Shown: positions 51,506 to 61,016, counted from the stretch's first letter. The stretch: DNA of 64,000 nucleotides from Clavibacter michiganensis subsp. insidiosus (GCF_002240565.1 NZ_MZMO01000001.1:1116001-1180000); one strand, 5' to 3'. A program made the numbers and translations. Notes: generated from the letters alone by a model not told the origin.

Positions 51506-52135
51506 TCAGGCCCAGTCGATGGGCGGCGTCGCGGCGGCCGACGCCTGCGTGACGGTCTGCGCGCGCGGGGCCCCGATGCGGCCGAGGCCGACGCCCGCCG
51601 CCTCCGCCAGCCCGGCGATCGACGCGGCGCCGTGCCGGGCTGCCGCGTGCACGACGATGGCGGCGCACGCTCGGGCGTCCGCCAGCGCCTCGTGGTGCGA
51701 GAAGTCCTCGAAGCCCGCGGCCCGCGCGGCGACCGGCAGCCGGTACGAGTCGAGCGCGTAGGTGCGCCGCGCGACCTGGAGGCTGCAGAGGTAGGAGTAC
51801 GGAGGCGGGATGAGCGCCGTCGCCTTGCAGGCGCCCTGGATCACGCCCATGTCGAAGCGCGCGTTGTGGGCCACGAGGTGGTCGTCGCCCGCGAAGGCCA
51901 TGAGGCGCGGGAGCTGGTCGGCCCAGCCGTCGGCGCCGGCCACGTCCTCCTCGACGATGCCGTGGATCCGCGTGTTCCAGACGGAGAAGGTGTCGTGCCC
52001 CGCGGGCGGCCGGATGAGCCAGGACGCGGTCTCGACCACGACGCCGTCCCGGACCTTCACGAGACCCACCGAGCACGCGCTCGCCGACGAGTTGTTGGCG
52101 GTCTCGAAGTCGATCGCGGTGAAGTCCAACGGCAT
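51506..52135 (-). CDS. DEDDh 3'-5' exonuclease (DnaQ/PolC-epsilon-like)
   Basis: The 209-residue protein has the exonuclease fold with motif I FTAIDFETANNS, motif II VAHNARFDMGV and motif III FSHHEALADARACA (His and Asp of DEDDh). This type is the stand-alone epsilon-like exonuclease of actinobacteria. A ~35-residue C-terminal tail is not conserved. The ATG at 52135 is well supported. It is divergent from ychF. Confidence 0.9.
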   Translation of the reverse strand: MPLDFTAIDFETANNSSASACSVGLVKVRDGVVVETASWLIRPPAGHDTFSVWNTRIHGIVEEDVAGADGWADQLPRLMAFAGDDHLVAHNARFDMGVIQGACKATALIPPPYSYLCSLQVARRTYALDSYRLPVAARAAGFEDFSHHEALADARACAAIVVHAAARHGAASIAGLAEAAGVGLGRIGAPRAQTVTQASAAATPPIDWA

Positions 52136-52220
52136 GGGTTCGAGTGTTCCACGCACGACCGACGCCGGATCCCGGGACAGCCCAGCCCGGCGCGGGCGGG
52201 GGAGGAACCGGAGGGCCCCG

Positions 52221-52226
52221 TACGAT
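52221..52226 (+). promoter_or_regulatory. Putative -10 box of ychF, leaderless
   Basis: TACGAT ends 8 bases before the GTG at 52235. No Shine-Dalgarno sequence is seen. Confidence 0.5.
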
Positions 52227-52234
52227 GGACTCCC

Positions 52235-53308
52235 GTGGCACTCACTATCGCGATCGTCGGTCTCCCCAACGTCGGTAAGTCGACGCTCTTCAACGCCCTG
52301 ACCAAGAACCAGGTGCTCGCCGCGAACTACCCGTTCGCGACGATCGAGCCGAACGTGGGCGTGGTGAACCTCCCGGACCCGCGCCTCGAGGTGCTCGCCG
52401 GCCTCTTCGGCAGCGAGAAGATCCTCCCCACGCCCGTCTCCTTCGTCGACATCGCGGGCATCGTCCGCGGTGCGAGCGAGGGCGAGGGCCTCGGCAACCA
52501 GTTCCTCGCGAACATCCGCGAGGCCGACGCCATCGCCCAGGTCGTCCGGGGCTTCGAGGACGAGGACGTCGTGCACGTCGACGGCCGCGTGGACGCCGCG
52601 AGCGACATGGAGACCATCAACACCGAGCTGATCCTCGCCGACCTGCAGACCCTCGAGCGCGCCGAGCCGCGCTACGAGAAGGAGCTGAAGACGAAGCGCA
52701 TCGAGCCCGTCGTGCTCGAGACCGCGAAGGCCGCGCGCGAGTGGCTCGACTCGGGCAAGCCGCTGTCGGCGTCGAAGATCGACCTGGAGCCCGTCCGCGA
52801 GCTCGGCCTGCTGACCGCCAAGCCCTGCATCTACGTGTTCAACGTCGACGAGCAGGTGCTCGGCGACAAGGGCAAGCTCGACGAGCTGGCCGCCCTCGTG
52901 GCGCCCGCGCAGGCCGTGTTCCTCGACGCGAAGATCGAGTCGGAGCTCATCGAGCTCGACCCCGAGGACGCCGCCGAGATGCTCGCGAGCACCGGCCAGG
53001 AGGAGTCGGGCCTCGACCAGCTCGCCCGCATCGGCTTCGAGACCCTCGGCCTCCAGACCTACCTGACGGCGGGCCCGAAGGAGACGCGGGCCTGGACCAT
53101 CGGCCGTGGCTGGAAGGCCCCGCAGGCGGCCGGCGTGATCCACACCGACTTCGAGAAGGGCTTCATCAAGGCCGAGGTCATCTCCTACGACGACCTGGTC
53201 GAGACCGGCTCGATCGCCGAGGCGCGCTCCAAGGGCAAGGCCCGCATCGAGGGCAAGGAGTACGTCATGCAGGACGGGGACGTGGTGGAGTTCCGGTTCA
53301 ACAACTGA
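52235..53308 (+). CDS. ychF: Redox-regulated ATPase YchF
   Basis: The 357-residue Obg-family P-loop ATPase has G1 GLPNVGKST, the switch [20 protein letters not shown] and the NVDE nucleotide motif in place of NKxD. A helical hairpin and a C-terminal TGS domain ([35 protein letters not shown]) follow. It binds ATP and the ribosome and modulates oxidative-stress responses. This is the last gene of the conserved block, and the restriction island begins about 160 bases later. Confidence 0.96.
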   Translation: MALTIAIVGLPNVGKSTLFNALTKNQVLAANYPFATIEPNVGVVNLPDPRLEVLAGLFGSEKILPTPVSFVDIAGIVRGASEGEGLGNQFLANIREADAIAQVVRGFEDEDVVHVDGRVDAASDMETINTELILADLQTLERAEPRYEKELKTKRIEPVVLETAKAAREWLDSGKPLSASKIDLEPVRELGLLTAKPCIYVFNVDEQVLGDKGKLDELAALVAPAQAVFLDAKIESELIELDPEDAAEMLASTGQEESGLDQLARIGFETLGLQTYLTAGPKETRAWTIGRGWKAPQAAGVIHTDFEKGFIKAEVISYDDLVETGSIAEARSKGKARIEGKEYVMQDGDVVEFRFNN

Positions 53309-53469
53309 GCGTGTGCCGCGAGTGAGGGCGCGCTCCTGCGCGGGGCACGTGGCCGAGCAATGTCAGTGGTCACTGCTCTATTGACCCAGAGGTCGCACGT
53401 CGCGTCGTAGGGTTCATCGAACCCGCAGCGCGTCCCCTCGAAGACGCAGATTCGTAGAAGGGGCATGTT
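53309..53469. promoter_or_regulatory. Gap before the type III modification gene
   Basis: The 161-base gap marks the left junction of a lower-GC island. It has a small inverted repeat CAGTG-GT-CACTG (53364-53375) next to TTGACC (53381-53386), a -35-like hexamer. No well-spaced -10 is clear. A GAAGGGG ribosome-binding site lies at 53457-53463. No integrase or attachment repeat is visible. Confidence 0.35.
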
Positions 53470-55425
53470 GTGGATGATCTAAATGAGCTCGAGTCGCTGC
53501 CTGTTGAGCAGCTGATCGAGATGATCCGTGAGCGCACCGGGGCGGGAGTGAATCTCTCGTTCCCCGGCAAGGTTCTGGCTCGCCAGCTGGGCCGTCGGGT
53601 GCGGCCGCGCGCCCAGCGGACCTTAAATGCATTCAGCGCCGGCGATGAGCATGGCCGCTCGCGCAACTTGGTGGTCGAGGGTGACAACCTGCAGGCGCTC
53701 GCGTCGCTGTACCGGGAACGTGGCCAGATCGACATGATCTTGACCGATCCGCCGTACAACACGGGTGGTGACTTTCGGTACAACGACAAATGGGACAGGG
53801 ACCCTAACGATCCGGATCTGGGCGAGTACGTCGGTAGCGACGACCCTGCAAAGCACACTAAGTGGATGAAATTCATGTATCCGCGTCTGCAGATGATGCG
53901 AGCGATGCTTAGGCCGTCGGGTGTAATGGCGATCTGCATCGACAGTCGCGAGCTCTTCCACCTCGGGCAAATGCTCGATGAGCTCTTCGGTGAAGAGAAT
54001 CGTCTGGCGATCATCAACTGGCAAAAGTCGTACTCACCGCGTTCGGACAACCGGCACGTCTCGACGGCCACGGAGTACGTCCTCGTTTACGCGAAGGATG
54101 AACGGATCGCGAAGACTGGCCTCCAGGCTCGAACAGCAAGCATGGATGCGCGGTACCGCAACCCGGATGGCGACCCCAGACTCTGGAAGGGGGAGAACTT
54201 TTCGGGGCCAAAGGCCCAGACGCACCAGGGGATGGTCTACGGCATTCAGTCTCCTTTCACGGGTGACATTCACTACCCTCCCGCGGGAAAGTGTTGGCGA
54301 GCGCCGCAGGCGGATGCACTCAAGTGGCTCTCCGAATGGGGTGTCGAGTACGAGCTCCGCTCGATCGACGACACCGACACTCGCGCAGCCATTGTCGGTG
54401 TGCAAGCGGATGAAGTCCGCAAGGTTCGTGCGGTGATGGTGAAGGAGAGGCTCGAAGCGGCTTGCGAGGCTTCTGAGAAGCGACGTAAGGCCGGGAACTG
54501 GCCTCGTCTGGTGTTTGGGCTCGATGGCCGGGGTCGCCCTCAGCAAAAGAAGTATCTCGAGGACATCAAGCAAGGTCGGGTCCCAATGACCTATTGGTCT
54601 GACGACGATCTCGATGAGCCTGATGTGCTTGGCAGCGTTTCTTGGGATCACGAGGAGTCCGGGCACAGCCAGACAGGCGTCAACGAGCTCACCGCGATCG
54701 TCGGTCCTGGCCATGGGTTCGAAACCGTGAAGCCGATGAAGCTCATGACAAAGCTCATTCAGATCTGGTGCCCCCCAACCGGAATTGTCCTGGATCCATT
54801 TGCAGGGTCAGGAACAACTGGTCACGCGGTACTTCAGCTCAATAATGACCAGGGCGCCGACCGTCGGTTCGTTCTCATAGAGCAAGGGCGGCCCGACAAC
54901 GGTGACTCCTATGCCAAGACGCTGACGGTCGACCGTCTGCGTCGAGTGGTCACGGGGGATTGGGTGAAAGAGACCAAGACAAAGCCTCTTCCGCTTAGCG
55001 GAGGTTTCACCTTTAAAACCCTTGAGAAAAAAGTCGACGCGAAGACCCTCCTGCTTATGGAGCGAGACGAGATGATCGACACTGTCATCGCCTCGCACTC
55101 CAGCACCGGGATGCGGCGCATCGCCGTTCTAATCCCCATCGTCGACGACGGCGAGCCCTACTCGTACCTCGTGGCAAAGAACACGCGGAACGAGGGCATC
55201 TACCTTGTCTGGTCGGGTGCGGACTCTAACACTGATCTTACCGAGGACGTGTACGAGGAGATCACGGACGAGGCCGAGACCGCAGGGCTGGCTGACGTAT
55301 ATCACGTCTATAGCCGCCGCAATCTAATCGTCACCGACGACGTGATCTGGTACCAGATCCCCGATCGTATTCTGTCTGACTTCGGTCTGGATGTGCGTAC
55401 CGAGTCGTTCACCGAGGAAGGGTGA
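53470..55425 (+). CDS. Type III restriction-modification system DNA methyltransferase (Mod)
   Basis: The 651-residue adenine methyltransferase has motif IV DPPYN (93-97) before motif I VLDPFAGSGTTGHA (about 440-453). This is the beta-class order typical of type III Mod subunits. Segments FVLIEQGRPDN and GFTFKTLEKK fit that family. Mod carries target recognition and is needed by Res. The start is GTG. Codon use is less GC-biased (many A/T third bases) than in ychF, which supports horizontal transfer. It ends 3 bases before res. Confidence 0.92.
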   Translation: MDDLNELESLPVEQLIEMIRERTGAGVNLSFPGKVLARQLGRRVRPRAQRTLNAFSAGDEHGRSRNLVVEGDNLQALASLYRERGQIDMILTDPPYNTGGDFRYNDKWDRDPNDPDLGEYVGSDDPAKHTKWMKFMYPRLQMMRAMLRPSGVMAICIDSRELFHLGQMLDELFGEENRLAIINWQKSYSPRSDNRHVSTATEYVLVYAKDERIAKTGLQARTASMDARYRNPDGDPRLWKGENFSGPKAQTHQGMVYGIQSPFTGDIHYPPAGKCWRAPQADALKWLSEWGVEYELRSIDDTDTRAAIVGVQADEVRKVRAVMVKERLEAACEASEKRRKAGNWPRLVFGLDGRGRPQQKKYLEDIKQGRVPMTYWSDDDLDEPDVLGSVSWDHEESGHSQTGVNELTAIVGPGHGFETVKPMKLMTKLIQIWCPPTGIVLDPFAGSGTTGHAVLQLNNDQGADRRFVLIEQGRPDNGDSYAKTLTVDRLRRVVTGDWVKETKTKPLPLSGGFTFKTLEKKVDAKTLLLMERDEMIDTVIASHSSTGMRRIAVLIPIVDDGEPYSYLVAKNTRNEGIYLVWSGADSNTDLTEDVYEEITDEAETAGLADVYHVYSRRNLIVTDDVIWYQIPDRILSDFGLDVRTESFTEEG

Positions 55426-55428
55426 TTC

Positions 55429-57765
55429 ATGGCCATTGAGCTGTTCCAATTTCAGCAGGAGGCGGCCTCCCAAATTGCAGACCGTTACGCTGAATACGTC
55501 GCGGATCCGATTTTCTTCGGGCGTGGGGTAAATAAACGCCATGTGCCTTTTTATCAGTCGCTCTCCTCCATCACTGGATCCGGCAAGACGGCGATTCTTG
55601 CCCAGGCCGTCAGCGAGATAGTCGCACTTTCGGAGATCCCGCCTGTCATCCTGTGGCTGTCCAGGGGCAAGGTTGTGGTTCAGCAGAGCTACGCCAACCT
55701 CGCCGGCGGCGGCAAGTACGATCATCTGCTTTCGGACATCACGGTGCGACTGCTCAGCGAGTACGACCCCGAGGAGGTGGCGAATTCCAAGGAGTCCCTA
55801 CTTTACTTCGCGACCGTCGGTACGTTTAACCAGCGCGATCGCGAGAACAGCAACTTGCGAATATTCGCCTTTGATACCGACGACATCGAGTCCACCCGCT
55901 GGGAGGCGCTCAAGGTACGTGAGACCGCCGACGGACAGCGCCGTCCCCTCGTGATCGTCTATGACGAGGCTCAAAATCTCAGCGACCAGCAGACGACTCT
56001 GCTGCTCGAACAGCAGCCGGCGGCGTTTCTTCTGGCCAGCGCGACGCTGCGGTTCCCCGCCCAGTTCGACAACGAGGTCATCCAGCCGTTGCGTACTTCC
56101 GGCGAGTACAAGGACGAAGACCTCATCACCTCGGTGAAGTCCTCAACTGTTGTTGCCTCTGGGCTGGTCAAAGGCATGATTGCGCTCGACGGGCTCAACG
56201 CCCCGATGGAGGAGACCGTCTCCGAGATGCTCTCTGACATGCGCGAGGTTGAGGTGGATGCCAAGGCTGAGGGGCTAAAGATCGCCCCAAAGGCAATCTA
56301 CGTCTGTAACACTAACGTGCTCGCGCACGATGCCAGCCAGACTGATGATCCCAAGCAGCCGTTCGAGCAGCGGCAGGCGTCACCGATCCTTATCTGGCGC
56401 TACCTCACCGAGCACTGCGACGTCCCGGCCGAAGAAATTGCCGTGTACGCGGATCTCAGGACGCAGAAGGACTTCCCCCTGCCGTCGGAGTTCACGCTAT
56501 TCAGCGGGGGAGAGCGGGACTACGGGGACTTTGTCGCCGGCGACTTCCGGCACATCATCTTTAATCAGACCCTGCAGGAGGGCTGGGACGACCCGGCTGT
56601 CTATTTCGCCTACGTCGACCGCACAATGGACTCGGCCGTGCAGATCACACAGGTTGTCGGCCGCGTCCTGCGCCAGCCCGGGGCGACACACTACGAGTCG
56701 GACCGCTTGAACACCGCCCACTTCTACGTCCGAGTCGATCGCAACGATTCGTTCGCCCAGGTCGTCGAGGAGGTGCGTCGCGGTCTCGGTGGTGACGCTC
56801 CCGAGGTGCGGATCCTCACATCCCCTCCAGGATCGGAGGATCTCGTCACCTTGCCGGTCAAGCAGGAGCGAAGCATTCCTCGTGCGGCAATCGATAACGT
56901 GCCCACACTCGAGCCTATCGAAACAGTCATTAATCGAGTCCACGACTACTCGAAGGACTCGGTCAACACGCAAGGTAAGGGTCGACGACGGACCGTCCAG
57001 CAGGTGATCGGGGCGAACGATGCCGTCGACTCGGAGTGGACTGACTTCGAGCAGTCCAATCGGGTCAGCGCCCGCTGGGTCTTTCGACGCGACGTGGCAC
57101 GTCGCTACCGGCCTGCCCTCATGGTGATGAACACCGACACCACAAAGTTCGATGCGCTTGTGGGGGTTGGGAGCAGCGCCTTTTTGGCCCTCTCACAGAA
57201 CGCCGCGGATGCCGTCAATGAGTACCTGCGCTTCGCCGAGATCAAGCAGTTGCGTCCCAAGCCCTACAAGATCGGCAGCACACTGGTGCGTCGTAGCGGA
57301 ATGGAGACGTTCAAGAACGCTCTTCACGAGGGGTATGACGGCCTCAATAGCCTCGAGCTCCGGTTCGCCCGTGCGCTGGACGAGACGGGGCTGATTTGGG
57401 TGCGGAACCGCCCCCAGACCGGGTATAAGATTCCACTCGTCACGCTGGGCTCCACTGTGTGGTTCTTCCCCGACTTCCTAATCTGGTCAGGCGACACGGT
57501 GATTTGTGTCGACACCAAGGGTGATCACATAGTGGAAGGGGATGCGCGCCGCAAGCTCCTCGCTATCAAGCCGCACAAGAGAGTTTCGACCACGGTCGAG
57601 GTGAAGTTCGTGACCGAGGGTACCTGGAAAACTGATGGCACTCCCGATAGCAAGGACGGTTTCTCCGTTTGGTCGTTGGGCAGCGGGCGAGATCTTCGTG
57701 CCCTCCCTTACGAGGACATGGAATCGCTGGTAAAGGTCTTCCTTCCAGCGGACCACGACGATTGA
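55429..57765 (+). CDS. Type III restriction enzyme helicase-nuclease (Res-like)
   Basis: The 778-residue protein has an SF2 translocase with Walker A TGSGKT (49-54), DEAQ box (VIVYDEAQNLS), ATLRF motif III and QITQVVGRVLRQPG motif VI. A C-terminal PD-(D/E)xK nuclease reads PDFLIWSGDTVICVDTKG (about 683-700). With Mod it forms a type III restriction enzyme that cleaves after ATP-driven contact between sites. It is shorter than the classical ~900-1,000-residue Res but has all the parts. The frame is intact, so the system is probably active. Confidence 0.9.
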   Translation: MAIELFQFQQEAASQIADRYAEYVADPIFFGRGVNKRHVPFYQSLSSITGSGKTAILAQAVSEIVALSEIPPVILWLSRGKVVVQQSYANLAGGGKYDHLLSDITVRLLSEYDPEEVANSKESLLYFATVGTFNQRDRENSNLRIFAFDTDDIESTRWEALKVRETADGQRRPLVIVYDEAQNLSDQQTTLLLEQQPAAFLLASATLRFPAQFDNEVIQPLRTSGEYKDEDLITSVKSSTVVASGLVKGMIALDGLNAPMEETVSEMLSDMREVEVDAKAEGLKIAPKAIYVCNTNVLAHDASQTDDPKQPFEQRQASPILIWRYLTEHCDVPAEEIAVYADLRTQKDFPLPSEFTLFSGGERDYGDFVAGDFRHIIFNQTLQEGWDDPAVYFAYVDRTMDSAVQITQVVGRVLRQPGATHYESDRLNTAHFYVRVDRNDSFAQVVEEVRRGLGGDAPEVRILTSPPGSEDLVTLPVKQERSIPRAAIDNVPTLEPIETVINRVHDYSKDSVNTQGKGRRRTVQQVIGANDAVDSEWTDFEQSNRVSARWVFRRDVARRYRPALMVMNTDTTKFDALVGVGSSAFLALSQNAADAVNEYLRFAEIKQLRPKPYKIGSTLVRRSGMETFKNALHEGYDGLNSLELRFARALDETGLIWVRNRPQTGYKIPLVTLGSTVWFFPDFLIWSGDTVICVDTKGDHIVEGDARRKLLAIKPHKRVSTTVEVKFVTEGTWKTDGTPDSKDGFSVWSLGSGRDLRALPYEDMESLVKVFLPADHDD

Positions 57766-57926
57766 TTTGACGATATTTCGCCGCTTGTGGGTCAAGCCGC
57801 TATCTGGTGTCCCTTGACGCGGGTCTCTACACGAGCGCATCGGTCCATTTGAGAAATAGTGGACAGTTGATTCGATAGCTTATCGCGCGGATCTCGTGAC
57901 ACGTTGTTACGCGCGGTCATAAAGGG
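57766..57926. other. Right junction of the restriction island
   Basis: The 161-base gap is still lower in GC. It holds the small inverted repeat CGATA-GCT-TATCG (57873-57885), a weak terminator candidate. No gene or tRNA remnant was recognised. Confidence 0.35.
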
Positions 57927-58694
57927 TCAGAACAGCGGCCAGGGCACCGCTGACTGCTGCCCGGCAGGCGCCGGGAACCGCGCCTCCGCACGCAACCGCC
58001 CGCACCGTTCCGCCAACGCCGCGATCTCCTCCGCCGTCAGCAGCCCCGCCAGCTCCCGCCCCAGCTCCGCGTCGAGCCCCGCGAGCACCCGATCCACGCC
58101 CTCGAGCTCCTCGGCCGTCAGCGCATCCCCGACCCACCCCCACAGCACCGTGCGGAGCTTGTGGTCCTCGTGGAAGGTGAGGCCGTGGTCGATGCCGAAG
58201 CGGTGGCCGTCGGGCATGGCGAGCACGTGGAAGCCCTTGCGGTCGGCGTTGTTGACGATCACGTCGAAGACGGCCATGCGGCGCAGCGCCGGGGTGTCCT
58301 CGTGGATGAGGGCGACCGTGTTGCCCTCCTCGTCCTCGCCGCCGAGGACCGTCCGGTAGCCGGTCTCCGGGATCTCGGCCGCGGGGACCAGGTCGACGGC
58401 GTCCTGGTCGGGATCCTCGTCCTGCCAGAGCTGCACCATGCCCTCGCCCGCCGGGCCGTCGCGGAGCCACGTGCGCGGCACGACGCCCCAGCCGAGCGCC
58501 TCGGAGACGAGGTAGGCGGCGACCTCGCGATGCGCGAGCACGGCGTCGGGGAAGTCCCACAGCGGGTTCTCACCGCGGATGGGCTTGTAGACGACGGCCA
58601 CGTCGGCGATCGTCCCGAGGAAGGTCGCGTTCGACGCGGTGCGGATGCGGCCGGTGACGATCAGCTCGCCGTCCAGCGGGTCCGTCTCCGACAT
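57927..58694 (-). CDS. SCO1664-family protein (PI3/4-kinase-like fold)
   Basis: The 255-residue protein matches the actinobacterial SCO1664 family. A glycine/lysine region (FLGTIADVAVVYKPIRGENPLWDFP) is followed by FDVIVNNADRKGFHVL and FGIDHGLTFHEDHKLRTVLWGW. The last two resemble the catalytic and metal loops (D-x3-N, then D-H-G) of phosphatidylinositol-kinase-like enzymes. The substrate is unknown. Its ATG overlaps the DUF3090 stop by one base. Confidence 0.85.
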   Translation of the reverse strand: MSETDPLDGELIVTGRIRTASNATFLGTIADVAVVYKPIRGENPLWDFPDAVLAHREVAAYLVSEALGWGVVPRTWLRDGPAGEGMVQLWQDEDPDQDAVDLVPAAEIPETGYRTVLGGEDEEGNTVALIHEDTPALRRMAVFDVIVNNADRKGFHVLAMPDGHRFGIDHGLTFHEDHKLRTVLWGWVGDALTAEELEGVDRVLAGLDAELGRELAGLLTAEEIAALAERCGRLRAEARFPAPAGQQSAVPWPLF

Positions 58695-59251
58695 CAGTTG
58701 TCGGGGAAGGTGTGGACGTGCCCATCGGGGTCGATGGGGTAGCCGCACAGGGCGCAGATCGGGCGGCCGGCGCCCACGATCTCGTGGGTGCGCTTGGCGA
58801 ACGCGCGGGCCGCGCCGACGGGCATCCGCACCACGAGCATCTCGGTGTCGGCCGTGTCGTCGTCGACGCTCGGCAGGTCGAAGTCGTCGCTGTCGTCGTC
58901 CTCCGCGAGGGGGTACGCCTCGATGACCACCTGAGCCGTCGTCGGATCCCAGCCGAGGCCCATCGCGCCGGTGCGCCAGCGCTCGACGACGTCCTCGAGC
59001 GGGTCGTTGTCGACGAGCTCCGGAGGCGTGCTCTCGGGGATGCTGAACGGGTTGCCCTCGACGGTGACGAGCCGGTCGAGGATCTCGTCGATCTTCTCGG
59101 CGAGCAGCGCGGACTGCTGCTTCTCGAGGGCGATGGTCACCAGCTGGGGGCCGGAGCGCACCTGGAAGTAGAACGTGCGCGCGCCCGGGAGGCCGATGGT
59201 GCCGACCACGGCCCGGTCGGGCCAGTCGAATTCGAGGGCTCGTGTGGGCAT
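58694..59251 (-). CDS. DUF3090 protein
   Basis: The 185-residue family protein begins LEFDWPDRAVVGTIGLPGARTFYFQVRSG. It ends in a zinc-knuckle-like segment with two cysteines (PICALCGYPIDPDGHVHTFPDN), with His residues nearby. An acidic insert lies at about 115-135. The function is unknown. It always sits between the histidine phosphatase and the SCO1664-like gene in genomes I know. Confidence 0.88.
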   Translation of the reverse strand: MPTRALEFDWPDRAVVGTIGLPGARTFYFQVRSGPQLVTIALEKQQSALLAEKIDEILDRLVTVEGNPFSIPESTPPELVDNDPLEDVVERWRTGAMGLGWDPTTAQVVIEAYPLAEDDDSDDFDLPSVDDDTADTEMLVVRMPVGAARAFAKRTHEIVGAGRPICALCGYPIDPDGHVHTFPDN

Positions 59252-59274
59252 GCGTCCACTCTATGCGCGGGGAA

Positions 59275-59967
59275 TCACGGCGTGCTGTGCCCGGCGCCGC
59301 CGCCGACCGGCGCATCGCCGACGCTCGTGGTCTTCGCCAGCCACGAGAGGTCGCCCGCGTCGGTGTTGGTCGCGTGCACGGTGGGCCGGCCGGCGCCGTA
59401 GCGGACGATGGAGAGGGACGCGGGGCCCACGTCGATGCGCTGGAACAGGTCGAGGTGCATGCCGTACGCGTCGGCGAGGATCGACTTGATGACGTCGCCG
59501 TGGCTCACCGCGACCCACACGGCGCCGGGCCCGTGCTCGGCCTCGATCGCTGCATCGTGGCGGCGGATGGCGGCGACGGCCCGCGCCTGCATGCCGGCCA
59601 TGGACTCGCCGCCGGGGAAGACGACGGCGGACGGGTGCGACTGGACGGTCTTCCAGAGGTCCTCGGTGGCGAGCTCGCTGAGGGCGCGGCCCTGCCAGTC
59701 GCCGTAGTCGCACTCGGTGAGGTCGGGGTCGACGGGCTGGGCGGGCTTCGCCGGCTGCCGCTCGAGGATCCGCTGCGCCGTCTCCCAGCAGCGCTGCAGC
59801 GGGCTGGAGACGACGGCCGCCAGCGGCACCGCGGCGAGCCGGTCGCCGGCGCGGTCGGCCTGGTCGCGCCCGGTGCCGTCGAGGTCCACGCCGGGGGTGC
59901 GCCCCGCCAGGATCCCGGTCGCGTTCGCTGTGGTGCGTCCGTGCCGCACGAGGATCACTGTTGCCAT
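59275..59967 (-). CDS. Histidine-phosphatase-superfamily protein (MSMEG_4193-type)
   Basis: The 230-residue phosphoglycerate-mutase-like phosphatase has the catalytic RHG motif (VILVRHGRTTANATG, H9) and the second active His in WVAVSHGDVIKSI. Its substrate is not known. Twenty-three bases separate it from DUF3090, and all three genes read as one operon. The ATG at 59967 is directly at the motif, which is standard for the family. Confidence 0.92.
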   Translation of the reverse strand: MATVILVRHGRTTANATGILAGRTPGVDLDGTGRDQADRAGDRLAAVPLAAVVSSPLQRCWETAQRILERQPAKPAQPVDPDLTECDYGDWQGRALSELATEDLWKTVQSHPSAVVFPGGESMAGMQARAVAAIRRHDAAIEAEHGPGAVWVAVSHGDVIKSILADAYGMHLDLFQRIDVGPASLSIVRYGAGRPTVHATNTDAGDLSWLAKTTSVGDAPVGGGAGHSTP

Positions 59968-60037
59968 GCCGTCAGCCTAACCAGCGGGCCTCGACGGGCG
60001 GCCACATGGCGCCTCCTGTTTACGTCAATTCCGGCAT

Positions 60038-60062
60038 CAGCGGCAGTTGCAGACTGCCGCTG
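60038..60062. terminator. 10-bp hairpin upstream of the orphan membrane-protein gene
   Basis: CAGCGGCAGT pairs perfectly with ACTGCCGCTG (60038-60047 with 60053-60062, loop TGCAG). It lies between divergent genes, so it is either a relic terminator or a regulatory repeat. Confidence 0.4.
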
Positions 60063-60097
60063 AATCCTCAACAGAGGACTACGCGTTTAGACTTCAC

Positions 60098-60103
60098 TAT
60101 GAT
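60098..60103 (+). promoter_or_regulatory. Putative -10 box of the orphan membrane-protein gene
   Basis: TATGAT is one mismatch from TATAAT and ends 6 bases before the ATG at 60110, which suggests a leaderless mRNA. Confidence 0.5.
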
Positions 60104-60109
60104 TATGTC

Positions 60110-60715
60110 ATGTCACTCGCCAGAGCTACGGCCGCCGTCAGTAATCAAGGAGAACTGTCCCCGAATACATTATTGCTGATCCTCCTGCCATCCACCATTG
60201 CACTTATCGGCGTCTTGATTTCAACCATAGTATCAACCGTGGCAACAAGTCGCGCAGAAGATCGCCGATCAAGAAACGCGACATACGCACAAGTTCTCGA
60301 GGCAGGGCGCGAGGCGGAGCTGGACGCTCTTTATGCTACGGCGACCTTTATCGCCAAGTTAAAGCAGTTCAATATATCCATGTACGGAAATACCGGAGTG
60401 GGGGCTGATGATGACAGATCAGCGGCTGCCTTTCATGACTTCACGCAAGCATTTGATGGCTTCGATGAGCTGACTCGCGCCGCTTTGAATGTTGAGGCGC
60501 TCGGCGATACCGAAATCTCAGATCGCATTAAGGCGATTCGGTCTCGAACCCAGGCCTATGTGATGTCAATAGGTGGTCCTATATTCAAGGCGACCAGCGC
60601 TGTAGCGTTCGAGCTAGAAGTCGACAACCTAATGCAAGAGCTGATTGAAGCAGTGCGTGCCGACTTCCGCACGGCAGAAGCGCGATACAAGTATCAAGGG
60701 CGCCGCTCTCGATGA
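60110..60715 (+). CDS. Orphan membrane-anchored protein of unknown function
   Basis: The 201-residue protein has one N-terminal helix (TLLLILLPSTIALIGVLISTIVSTVATS, about 22-49) followed by a helical, probably cytoplasmic domain. Base composition and codons are clearly lower in GC than the flanking genes, so it was probably acquired. No family is recognised. Similar one-helix proteins occur in defence or stress islands, but nothing here proves that. An in-frame ATG-like start at 60047 would cover the hairpin and is less likely. Confidence 0.7.
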   Translation: MSLARATAAVSNQGELSPNTLLLILLPSTIALIGVLISTIVSTVATSRAEDRRSRNATYAQVLEAGREAELDALYATATFIAKLKQFNISMYGNTGVGADDDRSAAAFHDFTQAFDGFDELTRAALNVEALGDTEISDRIKAIRSRTQAYVMSIGGPIFKATSAVAFELEVDNLMQELIEAVRADFRTAEARYKYQGRRSR

Positions 60716-61016
60716 TGCCGTTTGTGTACAGTTTTATCAATACAGTACCGTGACATCTACATCGATGCTCTGGTGCGCCTGAGGTCACCATAGGTAATCT
60801 ATAGGGTAAGGAATCAATGTCACGCTCCTCGCGATTGAGTAATACAGCCACCTACTGTACTTTCGAGCGAGGGGCGGGAGTCGCCACTTGCTCACAATGT
60901 ATTAATTGCGGATGCGTATTGTGTCTATACGCGCTTGCGACGGGACTAAAGATAAATTGCGGGCAACTATCCCTTGTTTTCCGAGCTCACCCTTCTAGCG
61001 AAAACGGTCGCCGCTG
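60716..61016. other. Lower-GC intergenic stretch
   Basis: About 300 bases of A/T-richer DNA between the orphan gene and the end of the permease gene. One short plus-strand frame (60817-61023, 68 residues, with several Cys and a GGA before the ATG) is present. It overlaps the permease end and I do not consider it supported. No terminator hairpin for either neighbour is evident. Confidence 0.4.

Noticed and set aside
53364..57885. Possible flanking repeats of the restriction island
   Set aside because: The small inverted repeats at the two ends (53364-53375 and 57873-57885) do not match each other, so no attachment-site claim is justified.
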